Origin: Cyanobacteria bacterium TMED177
Lineage (GTDB): Bacteria; Cyanobacteriota; Cyanobacteriia; PCC-6307; Cyanobiaceae
Assembly: GCA_002170825.1 (NCBI GenBank)
Contig: NHIA01000002.1
Location: 1,918-7,233 of the forward strand
Direction: 5' to 3'
Length of the DNA: 5,316 nucleotides
In this document: positions 1 to 5,316 of the stretch, piece by piece
How the letters are laid out: each line of letters starts with the position of its first letter
Numbering within the stretch: position 1 is the first letter of the stretch
The notes under the pieces: model-generated
Told to the model about the DNA's origin: nothing
The model's database searches: none
What the model saw: only the letters and a program-made list of their open reading frames with translations
Translations under genes and position numbers: made by a program

Positions 1-60
1 CAATTACAACTTACTGGCAAATGTATTGGTTGTGAGTAATATCAGCAAAAATCCGAAAAA
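1..60. other. AT-rich end of window, no feature seen
   Basis: This short AT-rich stretch lies downstream of the glycosyltransferase stop codon. On the minus strand it has two T-runs around CGGA, but these do not pair into a hairpin, so it is not a convincing terminator. No coding region can be supported before the window ends. Confidence 0.5.
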
Positions 61-996
61 CTAATTTGACCGAACCTTCGCAATGAAGCGCAAGCCTTTC
101 TTAAAAAACTTCAACAAGACAAAAGGAAACCTTTGCCACTTTCCACCAAAAGAATTATTGAAAGTGTAGGCATCAGCCTCAATGTCACGAAGCAGCAATG
201 AGGGATGCCTACTTGGGTCGATACCCTCAAAGACATCAGTGTTAACTTCGCCATCAATCGTATGGGTTGCATCTTCTCCAAAGCCAACATTCCTCACTAA
301 GTTTCTGTTTGGAAGAGCTGTGAGGCCGCCATTAATCAGACAAGTAAATGTCCACTGATAGTCCCACGTATCTGGCTTACCCATTTTGACAAGATTCTGC
401 CAAATTCGACTCCAATAAACCCTCTCATTAGGATTCTCGAAAATTGTATTCAGGAGACCAGAATCTCGTAAAGTAGGCCAAGTATTTAGATTGGCATCAT
501 ATTGCTGCCAACAGCGCCGCCAACTTGCCCAACCCCAGCAATGATTGTAGCGACTAAAATAATAACTTCCGTCTCCACGCCACTGCCCGTCCTGAAAATT
601 ATTGCCACTAATGCACCAAATACGTGTATCGTGTTTGTAATGCTCCAGCAGGGTTATGCAATAATGAAAGAAGTCTGGATGTGGAACACAGTCATCTTCT
701 AAAATAATACCCTGTTCAACATGCTCAAAAAACCAAGATATTGCTCGACTAACTCCAAGCCGACAACCTTGATTCACATCTGAATAAAGGCGCTCGATAT
801 GACAAGGCCAATCAATCTCTTTTTCGATTAGTACACGTGTGATCGCAACTTTTTCAGCCTCCCCAGGACGATCGGGGTTCGGTCCATCGCAAGCAATAAA
901 CACACGAGTCGGTGAAGAAGGCCTTACAGCATCGATAACTTGTTTGAGCGTATGAGGACGACGCCAGGCGATCAGAAGAAGCGGGGTATCCATCAT
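61..996 (-). CDS. GT-A type glycosyltransferase (family 2-like)
   Basis: Predicted cytoplasmic sugar transferase of 311 residues, probably acting in surface polysaccharide or glycan assembly. Seen: the N-terminus (PLLLIAWRRPHTLKQVI, residues 5-21) has the opening strand and helix typical of nucleotide-sugar transferases. A second strand follows (RVFIACDGPN, 31-40), and then GIILEDDCVPHPDFF (96-110), whose EDD at 100-102 is the expected DxD-type metal and nucleotide-sugar site. Aromatic motifs WGWASWRR (154-161) and WDYQWTF (211-217) and a late RNVGFGEDATHT (235-246) are features I associate with bacterial glycosyltransferases often labelled 'nucleotide-diphospho-sugar transferase' or 'HlpA-like'. 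A basic, hydrophobic C-terminus (about 287-309) could touch the membrane. The start ATG shares one base with the upstream uxs stop (TGATG), which indicates translational coupling; a second ATG follows immediately. GC is about 43% by eye, far below hisS, suggesting acquisition. Donor and acceptor are unknown; use of UDP-xylose is only inferred from the neighbour. Confidence 0.85.
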   Translation of the reverse strand: MMDTPLLLIAWRRPHTLKQVIDAVRPSSPTRVFIACDGPNPDRPGEAEKVAITRVLIEKEIDWPCHIERLYSDVNQGCRLGVSRAISWFFEHVEQGIILEDDCVPHPDFFHYCITLLEHYKHDTRIWCISGNNFQDGQWRGDGSYYFSRYNHCWGWASWRRCWQQYDANLNTWPTLRDSGLLNTIFENPNERVYWSRIWQNLVKMGKPDTWDYQWTFTCLINGGLTALPNRNLVRNVGFGEDATHTIDGEVNTDVFEGIDPSRHPSLLLRDIEADAYTFNNSFGGKWQRFPFVLLKFFKKGLRFIAKVRSN

Positions 997-1940
997 CAGA
1001 ATTTATTTGTTTTTTCCTCAACTGATAATTTAAACCATTCTATCGTGGAGTCGAGACCCTCCTCCAATGGGACAGAAGGATTCCAGCCCAGCTCCGTTTG
1101 AGCGAGGTTGATCATCGGCTTGCGCTGAGTGGGGTCATCCGCGGGAAGAGGTTTCTCAATGAAAGACAGCTCAGGGTTGATTCGCGCACGCACCAGCTCA
1201 GCAAGCTGCTTGATTGTGAATTCCCCAGGATTACCGATATTCATTGGACCGGTGTGCTCACCATTCATCAGCCTTATTAGCCCCTCTACTAGATCATCAA
1301 CATAACAGAATGAGCGGGTCTGACTACCATCGCCGTAGAGGGTGAGTGATTCCCCACGGAGTGCTTGAACAATGAAGTTGCTGACGACCCGGCCGTCGTC
1401 AGGAAGCATGCGTGGACCATAGGTATTGAAGATACGGGCAACACGAATCTCAGTTCCATGCATACGTCGGTAGTCAAAACATAGGGTTTCAGCAATACGC
1501 TTGCCTTCGTCGTAGCAGCTTCTGATGCCAATTGTGTTAACGCATCCACGGTAGCTCTCAGGCTGTGGATGAACCTCTGGATCTCCATAAACCTCACTCG
1601 TGCTGGCAAGTAACAACCGTGCACCTACACGACGGGCAAGACCTAGCATATTGTAGGTGCCAAGAAAACTGGTCTTTGCAGTCTTAACAGGATTGAATTG
1701 ATAATGAATTGGTGAAGCCGGACAAGCCAGATGCCAGATTCTATCAACTTCAAGCTTTATCGGCTCGGTAACATCATGACGTATAAGCTCAAAGTGAGGA
1801 TGCCCAATCCACTGGCCGATATTACTTTTTCGACCTGTAAAGTAATTATCAAGACAAATGACTTCTTCTCCAGCTTCCATCAATCGATCAACAAGGTGAG
1901 AGCCAACGAAACCTGCGCCACCTGTGATTAGATTTCTCAT
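996..1940 (-). CDS. uxs: UDP-glucuronate decarboxylase (UDP-xylose synthase), intact copy
   Basis: Converts UDP-glucuronate to UDP-xylose with a bound NAD, in the cytoplasm; a member of the extended short-chain dehydrogenase/reductase family. From the ATG at 1940 the protein has 314 residues, the normal length. Seen: the Rossmann NAD site TGGAGFVGS (6-14), [11 protein letters not shown] (31-41), HLACPASP (70-77), [10 protein letters not shown] (111-120, containing the catalytic Ser/Glu region), SCYDEGK (141-147, the Tyr143/Lys147 YxxxK pair), FNTYGPRM (171-178) and [10 protein letters not shown] (202-211). These match bacterial and plant UXS rather than the dehydratases. A TTG at 1964 would add eight residues, but [11 protein letters not shown] is the family N-terminus, so 1940 is preferred; no clear Shine-Dalgarno site precedes it. 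GC is about 48%, between the glycosyltransferase and the GC-rich genes upstream. It lies 17 bases beyond the last remnant of the ugd pseudogene and overlaps the glycosyltransferase start by one base. It is about two thirds identical, by eye, to the broken copy at 2913-3529. Confidence 0.95.
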   Translation of the reverse strand: MRNLITGGAGFVGSHLVDRLMEAGEEVICLDNYFTGRKSNIGQWIGHPHFELIRHDVTEPIKLEVDRIWHLACPASPIHYQFNPVKTAKTSFLGTYNMLGLARRVGARLLLASTSEVYGDPEVHPQPESYRGCVNTIGIRSCYDEGKRIAETLCFDYRRMHGTEIRVARIFNTYGPRMLPDDGRVVSNFIVQALRGESLTLYGDGSQTRSFCYVDDLVEGLIRLMNGEHTGPMNIGNPGEFTIKQLAELVRARINPELSFIEKPLPADDPTQRKPMINLAQTELGWNPSVPLEEGLDSTIEWFKLSVEEKTNKF

Positions 1941-1957
1941 GGTTTTGAAAAACTTAA

Positions 1958-2916
1958 CTAACAATACATATTGGCATCACCCATCTGCCGAAGGGTGAGT
2001 CCAATACCTAGAAACAACTCGGGATCGGTGACGTACGCAGCATTTGGGCAGCAAGCTCCTCCTAATTCAGCTCCTAGCAATGATGCCATCCCGTCAGGGT
2101 CAGAACGCTATCCGGAGCCTCCTCGGCCGCTTCGGAAGAATCAGCCTGGGTCCAGATAACAGTGCCGCTAAGCACATCCGCCCCCGTGGCCTCACACAAC
2201 GCCGCCACCGAGTTGATCGAAGTGATCCGCTGCGCCAAGAAAGCGTTAGCCGTGAGTTTGGACAGTTCACTGCTCCACAGGTTGGTGCGCAGGATCTGGG
2301 CTTCCGGCACCCAGTGGCCGTAGACCGACGCCAAGGCATCGATCGAGTCAGCGTCCTCACCACCAATCAGCACCCGGTCCGGCGCTTCCAGATCCCGGAT
2401 CGCCGTGCCCTCCGCCAGGAACTCGGGGTTGGAGAGCACCGTGAAGCTGCGCTGCTGATCGTCCTCCTGGGCAGCCTCGAGAATCGTCTTGATCGCTGCG
2501 GCGGTGCGCACCGGCAAGGTGCTCTTCTCCACCACGATCGTGTGCCCCGTCGCGGCCTTGGCGACGGTGCGGGCACAGGCCTCCACCCAGCGGAGGTCGC
2601 TGGCCTGACCGGCCCCCAAGCCCTTGGTCTTGGTGGGCGTATTCACCGAAATAAACACCATGTCGGCCGCAGCGATGGCCGCATCCACCCCCGTGGAAAA
2701 GGTCAGATTCCGCCCCCGGGCACGGCCCACCACCTCATCCAGACCGGGTTCGTACACAGGAATCTTGCTCAGGTCGGCATCATTCCAGGCATCGATGCGC
2801 GCCTGGTTGATGTCCACCACCGTCACCTGGATCTCCGGACATCGGTCGGCGATCACCGCCATCGTCGGCCCACCGACATAGCCCGCCCCGATGCAGCAGA
2901 TCCGTTGAATCGTCAC
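1958..2916 (-). pseudogene. ugd: UDP-glucose 6-dehydrogenase, internally deleted and frameshifted
   Basis: The family oxidises UDP-glucose to UDP-glucuronate with two NAD+. Translation begins at a GTG (2916) that overlaps the upstream stop as GTGA; an AGGAG at 2928-2932 may be its ribosome site. Residues 1-248 look normal: GAGYVG (10-15), VNTPTK (91-96), EKSTLPV (130-136), SNPEFLAEG (162-170) and [15 protein letters not shown] (216-230), with Lys220 and Asn224 of the active site. After GADV (to about 2173) the family continues through the GFGGSC segment with the catalytic cysteine; here it is absent. The frame instead runs into what reads as the far C-terminus: [17 protein letters not shown] resembles the 'EA..GADAVLLLTEW' region. 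Then come TAG at 2074-2076 and TAG at 2062-2064 around ELN, EELAAQM, and a further small deletion with a frame change near 2038-2041. The other frame resumes as [20 protein letters not shown] and stops at 1958. Roughly 150 codons are missing compared with a usual 460-480. I consider it nonfunctional; the 280-residue open frame could still be translated. Confidence 0.88.
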
Positions 2917-3529
2917 GCTCCGACGCTCTCCTCAAGTGCCAGGACCTTACGGAAGGAGTCGATCGTTGGAGCCAAGCCCTGCTCCAGTGAGACAGTCGGC
3001 CGCCAGTCCAGAGGCTGCATCGCCAGATCGATCGACGGACGACGCTGAAGGGGATCGTCCTGAGGTAGAGGGTGTTCAATCAACGGCAGCTGGGGGTTGA
3101 TCCGCTCCCGCACCAGATCCGCCAACGCGCAAATGGTGAATTCACTGGGGTTGCCCAGATTGACAGGACCGGTGTGATCACGGTCCAGAAGCCGGATCAA
3201 TCCTTCGATCAGATCGCTCACAAAACAGAAGGAGCGCGTCTGTGACCCGTCGACGTAGAGGGTCAGCAGCTGCCCGCGCAGGACCTGGACGTTGAAATCT
3301 CCCACGACACGGCCTTCATCGACAAACATCCGCAGTCCACAGGTGTTGAAGATCCGCGCCACACGAACCTCCACATCATTCATGCGCCGACAGTCAAAGC
3401 AAAGCGTTCCGGCGATGCACTTTCCTTCGTCGTAACAACTGCGGATCCCGATGGGATTCACGCAGCTGCGGCAGCCCCGGCTTGGGAGCCCAGGAACCCG
3501 CCCCCGCCGGTGACGAGATGAATCCGCAT
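2913..3529 (-). pseudogene. uxs: UDP-glucuronate decarboxylase, internally deleted copy
   Basis: Remains of a second UDP-xylose synthase gene. An ATG at 3529, one base after the hisS stop, opens MRIHLVTGGGGFLGSQ, the recognisable Rossmann N-terminus. That frame ends after a short alanine-rich stretch at a TGA about 23 codons in. A different frame takes up at about 3479 with [20 protein letters not shown] and runs to a stop at 2913. Compared with the intact copy, residues of about 16-130 are lost (about 340 bases). These include the Ser/Glu catalytic strand and most of the NAD-binding fold. The retained half keeps YDEGK but carries changes where the intact copy has family consensus: FNTYGPRM is FNTCGLRM (about 3331-3352), GKRIAE is GKCIAG, and LYGDG is LYVDG. 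This suggests relaxed selection after the deletion. GC is about 62%, like hisS. The stop overlaps the ugd start (GTGA), so this was once a coupled uxs-ugd pair behind hisS. A GTG at 3461 could open a 182-residue frame, but it would lack the cofactor site. Confidence 0.88.
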
Positions 3530-3530
3530 C

Positions 3531-4823
3531 TCAGGGGGTGCGCAGCATGTCCACGATCGCTGCAATTTCGGCCACTGCCCAGGTGCCCTCATCCCCCTGA
3601 CCGAGCAACGGCTTCAGCCGGACCTGACCGCGATCGGCCTCTTCATCGCCCAACACCAGAGCCCAACGGGCACCGGAACGATCCGCCCGTTTGAACTGCT
3701 TGCCGAAGGCCGATCCCGAACCATCCAGTTCGACGGTCAATCCAGCAGCCCGCAGAGCGCGAGCAAGCCCCAGAGCCATGGTCTCCGCCTGTTCGCCGCG
3801 GTTGACTACATAGGCATCGGGTGCGGACGTGCCCACCAACCGAGCCGCCGCCCCGTTCGGATCTGCCTTGGTGGCCGCCTCCAGCACCAGCAACAGCCGC
3901 TCCATGCCCACGGCCCAGCCGATGGCCGGTGTGGCCGCTCCACCGAGCTGAGCAATCAGGCCGTCATATCGACCGCCCCCACAGACGGTGGCCTGCGCCC
4001 CTAGCTGATCGCTGGTGATCTCAAAGGCGGTATGGCTGTAGTAGTCCAGGCCCCGCACCAACCGCGGATTGAGTCGGTAGGGAATGCCAAGGGCGGTCAG
4101 CCCTTGCTGCACAGCTTCAAACCGCAAGCGGCTCTCGGGGCTGAGGGCATCAGCCAGGGTTGGCGCCTGATCCAGCAAGGCCTGGATATCAATGTTCTTG
4201 GAGTCAAGGATTCGCAGCGGATTGCTGCTCAGCCGCGCGCGCGAGTCCCCATCCAGTTGATCCACCCGCTGCTCCAGCCAGGTCACGAGGGCTGTGCGAT
4301 AAGCCTGACGGTCTTCCGCTGAACCAAGGCTGTTGAGCTCCAGCTCCAACCCACCGACTCCGAGGCTGGCCAGCAGATCCCAGGCCAGGGCAATCACCTC
4401 CACATCACTGCGGGCGCTCTCCGCCCCCAGCCACTCCACACCAATCTGGTGGAACTGGCGCTGACGGCCGGCCTGGGGTCGCTCATAGCGAAACATCGGA
4501 CCGGCGTACCAGAGCTTCTGTGCCCCCTGGCTGAGCAAACCATGCTGCAAAGACGCGCGCACCACCGAGGCTGTGCCCTCCGGCCGGAGCGTGCAGGCCC
4601 GATCACCGCGGTCGGTGAAGCTGTACATCTCCTTGCCCACCACATCGGTGCCCTCACCGATGCCGCGGCAGAACAGATCGGTGGTTTCCAGCAACGGCGT
4701 GCGGATCTCACCAAAGCCGGAACGGCGGAAATGCTCCCGGGCGAAGGATTCAACCACCTGCCAACGCTGCAGGGCCTCCGGCAGCAGATCCACCATGCCC
4801 CTGAGGCTCTGCAGCTGACTCAC
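3531..4823 (-). CDS. hisS: Histidyl-tRNA synthetase
   Basis: Class II aminoacyl-tRNA synthetase that charges tRNA-His in the cytoplasm, normally as a homodimer; expected to be essential. It has 430 residues, the usual bacterial length. Seen in order: LRGMVDLLP (7-15); motif 1 region [16 protein letters not shown] (36-51); [13 protein letters not shown] (78-90); motif 2 [21 protein letters not shown] (begins 111) with the ATP-binding arginine; the histidine-binding signature [14 protein letters not shown] (255-268); [10 protein letters not shown] (281-290); motif 3 [13 protein letters not shown] (300-312); and a C-terminal anticodon-binding domain from about 335 (DAYVV) with [26 protein letters not shown] (begins 370). 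The start is a GTG at 4823. The 43-base gap to the RTX stop contains no in-frame ATG and no obvious Shine-Dalgarno site, and the family N-terminus begins here. GC is about 65%. The stop lies one base before the pseudogene's ATG, consistent with a former hisS-uxs-ugd transcription unit. Confidence 0.98.
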   Translation of the reverse strand: MSQLQSLRGMVDLLPEALQRWQVVESFAREHFRRSGFGEIRTPLLETTDLFCRGIGEGTDVVGKEMYSFTDRGDRACTLRPEGTASVVRASLQHGLLSQGAQKLWYAGPMFRYERPQAGRQRQFHQIGVEWLGAESARSDVEVIALAWDLLASLGVGGLELELNSLGSAEDRQAYRTALVTWLEQRVDQLDGDSRARLSSNPLRILDSKNIDIQALLDQAPTLADALSPESRLRFEAVQQGLTALGIPYRLNPRLVRGLDYYSHTAFEITSDQLGAQATVCGGGRYDGLIAQLGGAATPAIGWAVGMERLLLVLEAATKADPNGAAARLVGTSAPDAYVVNRGEQAETMALGLARALRAAGLTVELDGSGSAFGKQFKRADRSGARWALVLGDEEADRGQVRLKPLLGQGDEGTWAVAEIAAIVDMLRTP

Positions 4824-4866
4824 GACATCGGGTGCTGGTTCAGCGGCTCAGTCTGCCTGTCAATGC

Positions 4867-5316
4867 TCAGATCAATCCCTCCACTTGCGCCAAGGTCAGT
4901 CCCTCCAACAGGGTGGTGCCTCGATCACTGCTGAGAAGAACACCATCCGTTGTTTCGCTCAAGGCAACCTCGATCTGTTTCGGAAACAGGAGAACATCAC
5001 CTTGCAACGGATTCAGATCCAAAATCCGATCATCTCCATGGCTGATCCGGAATCTGTCAGAACCGGAACCACCATGCAGGACGTCATCTCCACGCCCACC
5101 ATTGAGCTCATCAGCACCCTTACCTCCTCGCAATTCATCAGGACCACCTCTCCCGCGGATCAGATCATCGCCTTCATCTCCACGCAAAAGCTCGCTGGCT
5201 GAGCCACCCAGAATTTGGTCATTGCCACCACCAGCAGAAACAAACGATCTGCGGGAACCAGATTGAATCAAATCATCCCCGGCACCAGCAAGAAAAACCG
5301 AACGAGCCTGATTTCG
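4867..5316 (-). CDS. RTX calcium-binding repeat protein, C-terminal part (5' end outside window)
   Basis: The last 149 codons of a protein with hemolysin-type calcium-binding repeats. The frame is open to the window edge and already reads as repeat (LAGAGDDLI) there, so the true start lies outside. Seen: consecutive glycine/aspartate nonapeptides such as GDEGDDLIR, GRGGPDELR, GGKGADELN, GGRGDDVLH and GGSGSDRFR. These are followed by a non-repeat tail of about 60 residues (DDRILDLNPLQGDVLLFP... to EGLI) resembling the end of many RTX proteins. Such proteins fold into a calcium-bound beta-roll and are usually exported by a type I system that reads a C-terminal signal; both are family knowledge, not visible here. 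The catalytic or adhesive part, if any, would be upstream. GC falls from about 60% in the repeats to about 47-50% in the tail. The stop lies 43 bases before hisS; co-transcription is possible but not shown. Confidence 0.9.
   Translation of the reverse strand, partial: RNQARSVFLAGAGDDLIQSGSRRSFVSAGGGNDQILGGSASELLRGDEGDDLIRGRGGPDELRGGKGADELNGGRGDDVLHGGSGSDRFRISHGDDRILDLNPLQGDVLLFPKQIEVALSETTDGVLLSSDRGTTLLEGLTLAQVEGLI
5050..5292 (-). repeat. RTX nonapeptide repeat array (protein-coding)
   Basis: Successive nine-residue units of the form GGxGxDxUx encode a calcium-binding beta-roll inside the RTX gene. The best run is five units in a row, from GDEGDDLIR to GGSGSDRFR. The units further upstream are weaker (an SRRSFVSAG stretch and GGSASELLR), and LAGAGDDLI is the first unit visible near the edge. 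The DNA units differ from each other, so this is a protein repeat rather than a recent DNA expansion. Confidence 0.85.

Noticed and set aside
1..60. Terminator after the glycosyltransferase
   Set aside because: There are two T-runs on the minus strand, but no complementary stem forms around them.
1289..1624. 111-codon minus-strand ORF inside the intact uxs
   Set aside because: It is a different frame of the same strand as a well-supported gene, with no recognisable motif.
1941..1964. TTG start at 1964 for the intact uxs, adding eight residues
   Set aside because: The extension (LVKFFKT) is not part of the family. [11 protein letters not shown] from the ATG at 1940 is the expected N-terminus.
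1941..2000. Possible promoter for the intact uxs (TTGGAC and TATGTATTG elements on the minus strand)
   Set aside because: The spacing between the -35-like and -10-like elements is far from the usual 16-18 bases, and the sequence overlaps the ugd remnant. The evidence is too weak to annotate.
1958..2089. A 43-codon minus-strand ORF with its own ATG, as an independent small gene
   Set aside because: Its second half matches the C-terminal end of Ugd in the shifted frame, so it is better explained as part of the ugd pseudogene.
2044..3048. Long plus-strand open frame (334 codons) across the ugd region
   Set aside because: It is antisense to recognisable ugd and uxs sequence, its translation is rich in Arg, His, Pro and Gly with no family motif, and GC-rich DNA commonly leaves such antisense frames open.
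996..3529. Recent tandem duplication of uxs
   Set aside because: The two copies differ in about a third of residues and strongly in GC, so an origin from separate sources fits better than recent duplication.
4867..5271. TTG at 5271 as the real start of the RTX gene
   Set aside because: The frame stays open to the window edge and already encodes an RTX-like unit upstream of that codon, so the gene is 5' partial.

Overview
The window looks like a piece of a cyanobacterial chromosome, most likely the marine or brackish picocyanobacterial group (Synechococcus/Cyanobium). This rests on my memory of the HisS N-terminus and of the UDP-glucuronate decarboxylase family in that group, not on a search. 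All genes lie on the minus strand, so transcription runs from the right end of the window to the left.

Layout in transcription order. (1) 5316-4867: the C-terminal end of an RTX (hemolysin-type calcium-binding repeat) protein, cut by the window edge. (2) 4823-3531: an intact histidyl-tRNA synthetase gene, hisS, GC-rich. (3) 3529-2913: a broken UDP-glucuronate decarboxylase gene (uxs type). It starts one base after the hisS stop, keeps about 15 N-terminal codons and the C-terminal half, and has lost the middle together with its reading frame. (4) 2916-1958: a broken UDP-glucose 6-dehydrogenase gene (ugd), joined to the previous one by a GTGA stop/start overlap. It keeps the NAD-binding half, has lost the segment with the catalytic cysteine, and keeps a decayed C-terminal tail with two in-frame stops and a frameshift. 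(5) 1940-996: a second, intact UDP-glucuronate decarboxylase gene with clearly lower GC. (6) 996-61: a GT-A type glycosyltransferase gene, lower still in GC, overlapping the end of gene 5 by one base. Positions 1-60 hold nothing I can identify.

Together, Ugd makes UDP-glucuronate from UDP-glucose and the decarboxylase turns it into UDP-xylose, a donor for surface polysaccharide or glycan synthesis. The glycosyltransferase would fit the same pathway, although its substrate cannot be read from the sequence. The window appears to record the death of an older GC-rich hisS-uxs-ugd arrangement, with an intact, compositionally different uxs and a glycosyltransferase gene next to the ruins. The remaining uxs needs UDP-glucuronate, and the only ugd visible here cannot supply it. 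I see no wholly new type of system. The main result is the reconstruction of the two pseudogenes and what it implies for the pathway.
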